Assembly (NCBI RefSeq): GCF_003610895.1
Contig: NZ_MCAS01000022.1
Span: forward strand, 43,120 to 107,119
Length of the DNA stretch: 64,000 nucleotides
Reading direction: 5' to 3'
Source of the DNA: Paraburkholderia fungorum
Lineage (GTDB): Bacteria; Pseudomonadota; Gammaproteobacteria; Burkholderiales; Burkholderiaceae
Shown piece by piece: positions 60,358-64,000 of this stretch. Under the pieces are notes generated by a model. That model had not been told where the DNA came from and ran no database searches. It saw only the letters and a list, made by a program, of their open reading frames with translations. The position numbers and the translations under genes are program-made. Position 1 is the stretch's first letter. Every line of letters starts with the position of its first letter.

Positions 60358-60981
60358 GTGATCCACCCGAGGCTGACGCTGGCGCTGACCGTGATGGAGG
60401 CGCTGGCCATTTTCGCGTACGCGGTTTCCGGGTTTATCGAAGCCCGAACCCGCCGGCTCGACGCCGTGGGGACTTTTCTCGTGGCGATTGCGACTGCCTT
60501 CGGCGGCGGTACCCTGCGCGACGTGCTGCTGGAGCGGCGGCCTTTCTATTGGGTCGAGCATCAGGCCTATCTGATTGCGATCTTCGTGATGTCGCTGTTC
60601 GCGCCGACGCTGCTGAAGATGACCTCGCGCCTGCTTTCCGAGCGGGTTTTGCTGGTGGCCGATGCCGTGGGACTGGGCCTGTTCAGCGTGGCCGGCACGT
60701 CGATCGCGCTCGACGCACAAATGCCGTGGTTCACGTCGGTGATGATGGGGGTGTTGACAGGCGTGTTCGGCGGCGTGATCCGCGACGTGCTGTGCAACGA
60801 AGTGCCGCTGATTCTGCGCGATTCGCGGCCGTACGCGACATGCGCTTTTGCAGGGTGTTGGCTGTACGTGCTGCTGGACTACCTGAGCGTCGATACGGTC
60901 TATAGCGTGTTGATCGCCACTGCCTTCATCCTGCTCTCGAGACTGGTGACGTTCAGGTTCAACGTCCGTCTGCCTCATTAG
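60358..60981 (+). CDS. Glycine-transporter/TRIC-like membrane protein (UPF0126, YicG type)
   Basis: 207 aa from a GTG start with GGAG seven bases upstream. It has seven hydrophobic helices in two similar halves, each with the repeat's signature (AIATAFGGGTLRDVLL near residue 45; MMGVLTGVFGGVIRDVLCNEVP near 130). The fold is shared with trimeric intracellular cation channels; one member, YicG, has been linked to glycine transport. The later ATG inside TM1 would cut that helix, so the GTG is preferred. Second gene of the Smr operon. Confidence 0.85.
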   Translation: MIHPRLTLALTVMEALAIFAYAVSGFIEARTRRLDAVGTFLVAIATAFGGGTLRDVLLERRPFYWVEHQAYLIAIFVMSLFAPTLLKMTSRLLSERVLLVADAVGLGLFSVAGTSIALDAQMPWFTSVMMGVLTGVFGGVIRDVLCNEVPLILRDSRPYATCAFAGCWLYVLLDYLSVDTVYSVLIATAFILLSRLVTFRFNVRLPH

Positions 60982-61038
60982 ATCGGTTCACCAGATCCTC
61001 TCCCCTGCGGCAACTTCCAACCCGCAAGCACGCTTCGC

Positions 61039-61071
61039 AAAAAAAAAACGCCGCCCGGAACCCGGGCGGCG
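61039..61071 (-). terminator. Terminator of fliD
   Basis: On the reverse strand CGCCGCCCGG pairs with CCGGGCGGCG across three bases, followed by an unbroken run of ten T residues. It lies 20 bp after the fliD stop. Confidence 0.95.
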
Positions 61072-61090
61072 CATGCGCTTTGCTACGGCC

Positions 61091-62599
61091 TTACTTGTTG
61101 GTCGCCAACGCGCCCGCACTCTGCGAGCCGCCGAACAGCGCCGTCAGGTACTTGGAGTTGTTGTTCATCGTCGACATCAGCGTGTTGAGCGCGGTGAACT
61201 GATTCTGGTACTGCTTCGTCAACTGCGTGCTGTAGTTGGCGAGGTTAGTCTGTTGCGCGGTGATGCTCTTCAGGTCGGCGTTCAACGCGGTGTTGCGCGT
61301 ATCGATGATGCCGCCCGTCTTCACGAAATCGGTAATGCTCTTGTTCAGCTTGGCGCCGATACCGTCGGTCGAGTTGAACAACGTGGCCACCTGTGCCGGA
61401 TTGCTGGTAAGCGACGTGCTCAGCTTCTTGCTGTCGATCACCAGAGTGCCGTCCGCCGGATCGCCCTTCAGCGAAATGCCGATCGCACCGAGCGTGGCCA
61501 TCGAACCGCGCGGGCCGACGCCGCCGCCGACAATCGATGCCAGCGAGTTCTTGATCGTCATCAACGTCGAGTCGCCGAGCAACGCGCCGCCGGTCTTCGA
61601 CGTTTTGTCGTACGAGGACAGCGAGTTAATGGTCGTGACAACGGTGTTGTAGAGATTGGCGAAGTTCGTGATGGCCGTGTTCTGCGCGGTCGTATCCGGC
61701 GCGATCGACAGTGTCTGCGTGGTGCCGACCGAAGCGCTCGACAGATTCAGCGTGACGCCTGAAATCGCCGACGTGACGGTGTTCGTCGAACTGCTTGCCT
61801 CGATGCCGCCGACGGTGAAGAGCGCGTCCTGAGCGGCCTCGCTTTGCCGCCATGCCTTGTTGGTATCCGACGACACGATCGTGGACGCCGCGCCATTCGC
61901 GCCGGGCGTCGAGCTCACGCCGAGGCTCGACAGACCGGCGTCGTTCGCGACATTGCTGGTGGACACGTTGATCGTGTTGGCCGCGCCGGTGGCGGACGTG
62001 CGCAGCACCAGGTGGGCGCCGCCCGTGCCGGTCACGATCGTGGCCGTGACGCCCGGATTGTTGGCCGCTTTGTTGATCGCGTTGGCGATGCCGCTCAAGG
62101 TGTTGTTGCTGCTGTCGACCGTGACGTCCATCGACTTGCCGCCGACCTGAACGGTCAGCTTGCCGGTGCCCAGCTTGGCGGCGCCGTCGAACGCCGCCGA
62201 CGACAGGCTTTGCGACGCAGCGATCTGCTTGACTTCAATCGTGTAGCTGCCGGCCACTGCACCGGCGCCGGCTGTCGGGTCAAGGCCCTTGCCGCTCGCG
62301 GTAGCGCCGAAAGTCGACAGCGTGGTGCCGTCCGACAGATTCTTGATGGCTGCCTGCAAGGCGTTCAGCGCGGAACTCAGGGCGCCGAAGGCGGACAGGG
62401 TCGTGGTATCGCTCGTCTGCTTGGCCTTGAGCGCCGCCGTCTGGCCGGCCGTCTTCGCGTTCACGAGCGCCGATACCAGCGACGCCACGTCCATCGTCGA
62501 ATTGCCGGTCGAACCGCTGATAATCGATTGCGCCGCTTGCTGCACCAGGCTCTGCGCGTTAGCCGTCGCGCTATTCACAGACGTAGTGATCGTTGACAT
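61091..62599 (-). CDS. fliD: Flagellar hook-associated protein 2 (filament cap) FliD
   Basis: 502 aa. N-terminal FliD domain (MDVASLVSALVNAKTAGQTAALKAKQTSDTTTLSAFGALSSALNALQAAI) and C-terminal domain (LYNTVVTTINSLSSYDKTSKTGGALLGDSTLMTIKNSLASI ... TALNTLMSTMNNNSKYLTALF). A small all-Ser/Thr/Ala middle part forms the exposed surface. It caps the growing filament and guides flagellin folding. fliC lies upstream on the same strand. Confidence 0.95.
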   Translation of the reverse strand: MSTITTSVNSATANAQSLVQQAAQSIISGSTGNSTMDVASLVSALVNAKTAGQTAALKAKQTSDTTTLSAFGALSSALNALQAAIKNLSDGTTLSTFGATASGKGLDPTAGAGAVAGSYTIEVKQIAASQSLSSAAFDGAAKLGTGKLTVQVGGKSMDVTVDSSNNTLSGIANAINKAANNPGVTATIVTGTGGAHLVLRTSATGAANTINVSTSNVANDAGLSSLGVSSTPGANGAASTIVSSDTNKAWRQSEAAQDALFTVGGIEASSSTNTVTSAISGVTLNLSSASVGTTQTLSIAPDTTAQNTAITNFANLYNTVVTTINSLSSYDKTSKTGGALLGDSTLMTIKNSLASIVGGGVGPRGSMATLGAIGISLKGDPADGTLVIDSKKLSTSLTSNPAQVATLFNSTDGIGAKLNKSITDFVKTGGIIDTRNTALNADLKSITAQQTNLANYSTQLTKQYQNQFTALNTLMSTMNNNSKYLTALFGGSQSAGALATNK

Positions 62600-62959
62600 G
62601 CAAAGACTCCGTGCGTCGAATTATTCGTTGTTTATTGCGTGACGCCCGGTGGTCATGCTCATTACGGCGGCAAACCGGCTGCGTCGTGGTCACATCAGTT
62701 TTATTACAATTTTTTCAAATGTTACACTATCTTTCTTGAAAGTTTGTGACGTTTTTCCGGCGATGATCCGGTGTGATCCGATTCGCATTTATCGCCACGG
62801 GAAACGAGCGTTTTTCGCTCAGCACCCGGTATGGTGCGACGCAACATTATTTGTCAGAAAGATACGCACACCCGAACTCATGGCGCGTCCGTTCGGACGC
62901 TTGAAACCCGGCGATGCGCCGCACTCACGCGCGGTGCATCGCCGTTACTGCATCAGCCC
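62600..62959. other. fliC-fliD intergenic region
   Basis: 360 bp. It holds the fliC terminator hairpin, a GCGTCC-GTTC-GGACGC hairpin (62885-62900) and an A/T-rich stretch (62695-62755) before fliD. I did not find a convincing sigma-28 or sigma-54 promoter in it by eye. Confidence 0.5.
62909..62944 (-). terminator. Terminator hairpin of fliC
   Basis: CGGCGATGC and GCATCGCCG (62909-62917 and 62936-62944) pair across an 18-nt loop, followed on the reverse strand by GGTTTC. It lies 15 bp after the fliC stop. Confidence 0.7.
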
Positions 62960-64000
62960 TTACTGCAAGAGCTTCAGAACTTGCTGCGGGTTCGAGTTAG
63001 CTTGCGCCAACACCGAGATACCAGCTTGTTGCAGCACTTGTGCCTTGCTCAGATTCGCCGTTTCCTGTGCGAAGTTGGCGTCCGTGATTTGCGACTGTGC
63101 CGACGACAGATCGGTCGATTCAGCTTGCTGCGACGTGGCGATTGCCGTGAAGCGGTTTTGCGCGGCACCCAGCGACGCCTGCAGGTTGTTGACGGTCTGC
63201 AGTGCGTTGTCGATGGAGACCATTGCTTCGTTCGCGCCGGTAACCGTGCTGATGTTCAGGTTCGAAACCGTCGGCGGGCTGTTGATCGCGTTGATCTGCG
63301 CAACTGCCGAAACCTGAGCGGCGGAACCTGCGCCTGCCGTCGTCGTTGCACCGGCCTGAAGTGCCAGAGCCGTACCCTGCGTACCCGTACCTGCCGTTGC
63401 GCCTGCGCCGAACACCGCGGATGCGACTGTCTGTGTGATCGCCTGGTTGTTCTGGTCGGTGAAGGTGTAGCCGCCCTTGCCGTCCGACAGCACGTTGATT
63501 GCCGTGATGGCCGGGCTGGCAGCCGTCGTGTAAGCACCCGACGCGTCCACGCTGACGTTGACCGTGCCCAGCGTTTGACCCGTTTGCACCAGGCCGCCGC
63601 CGATCTTCGCCGACGACATCGATTGGTTCAGGTTCAGGCTGATGGTCTGGCCAACGTTCGCGCCGACCTGGAACGTCACGCTGCCTGCCGAGCCGTCCAG
63701 AATGTTCGTGCCGTTGTACGTCGTTTGCGACGCGATACGGTTCACTTCCGAGATCTGTGCCGAAACTTCCTTCTGCAGTGCAGCCTGATCGCTCGGCGAC
63801 AGCGTGCCGGTCGATGCCTGCACAGCCAGCTGACGAATACGTTGCAGGCTGGAGGTGAGCGAGGACAGTGCGCTCGATGCGGTTTGAATCATCGACACGC
63901 CGTCATTCGCATTCGACACGCCCTGGTTCAGGCCGTTGATCTGCGTTTGCATACGCGTCGAGATCGCCAGACCTGCTGCGTCGTCCGCTGCGCTGTTGAT
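62960..64000 (-). CDS. fliC: Flagellin (partial, N-terminus off the right edge)
   Basis: The reverse strand is open from the window edge to a TAA at 62960, giving about 346 residues that lack the first ~40. The D0/D1 part is clear (INSAADDAAGLAISTRMQT, GVSMIQTASSALSSLTSSLQRIRQLAVQASTG, INRIASQTTYNGTNILDG-like segment). A short variable middle rich in Gly/Ala/Thr follows, then the conserved C-terminus (SSAQSQITDANFAQETANLSKAQVLQQAGISVLAQANSNPQQVLKLL). It polymerises into the filament. The short variable domain indicates a small flagellin. Confidence 0.95.
   Translation of the reverse strand: MNSAADDAAGLAISTRMQTQINGLNQGVSNANDGVSMIQTASSALSSLTSSLQRIRQLAVQASTGTLSPSDQAALQKEVSAQISEVNRIASQTTYNGTNILDGSAGSVTFQVGANVGQTISLNLNQSMSSAKIGGGLVQTGQTLGTVNVSVDASGAYTTAASPAITAINVLSDGKGGYTFTDQNNQAITQTVASAVFGAGATAGTGTQGTALALQAGATTTAGAGSAAQVSAVAQINAINSPPTVSNLNISTVTGANEAMVSIDNALQTVNNLQASLGAAQNRFTAIATSQQAESTDLSSAQSQITDANFAQETANLSKAQVLQQAGISVLAQANSNPQQVLKLLQ

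Overview
The window reads as chromosomal DNA of a Burkholderiaceae species, most likely Paraburkholderia or a close relative. The DNA is GC-rich, gene packing is tight, and lineage-typical families are present (DUF4148, DUF3563, a YXWGXW-repeat protein). Household genes include argH, minCDE, map, serS, rarA, lolA, ftsK, trxB and fliD/fliC. There is no CRISPR array and no intact transposase. The left edge cuts a methyltransferase gene and the right edge cuts the flagellin gene.

Layout. 1-9.9 kb: methyltransferase and divergent MmyB-type regulator, argH with a candidate sRNA behind it, a TonB-domain lipoprotein, an MHS-family transporter, small envelope proteins, a gene-poor stretch that may hold a non-coding RNA, waaC and a CLC-type transporter. 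10-17.3 kb: YXWGXW protein, minC-minD-minE, GNAT acetyltransferase, a stand-alone map, a Tat-exported ferritin-like protein and an NRAMP Mn/Fe transporter. 17.4-24.4 kb: a lipoprotein esterase converging on a four-gene lipid-modification operon (FAD oxidoreductase, DUF1365, cyclopropane synthase-like methyltransferase, chalcone-isomerase-like protein), then a pair encoding a membrane-anchored coiled-coil protein and a solute-binding/LysM fusion. 25-33.1 kb: a winged-helix/TPR regulator, DUF4148, a second MHS transporter, a Rid protein, a TraB/GumN protein, an alpha/beta hydrolase, DUF3563 and a MocR regulator preceded by a perfect 34-bp palindrome.

33.1-47.9 kb is the main accessory region, a two-partner-secretion/contact-dependent-inhibition (CDI) locus read right to left. 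It holds a 2749-aa CdiA/FHA-type exoprotein, two A/T-richer small membrane-protein genes in the immunity position, a second short TpsA-like protein, a TpsB transporter and a parvulin-type chaperone. A decayed serine-recombinase fragment and tRNA-Ser(CGA) lie at its right edge, so the locus may be an island that entered near the tRNA. The CdiA C-terminus is glycine-rich and hydrophobic and the cognate small proteins are membrane proteins. Together these suggest a membrane-active toxin/immunity pair, the best candidate here for something undescribed.

47.8-64 kb returns to core genes: serS, rarA, then a cytX transporter, a ureohydrolase (speB/gbuA-like) with its divergent LysR regulator, lolA, ftsK, trxB, a Smr-domain protein, a glycine-transporter-family membrane protein, and fliD and fliC. 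All functional statements rest on reading motifs, gene order and general family knowledge; no database search was run.
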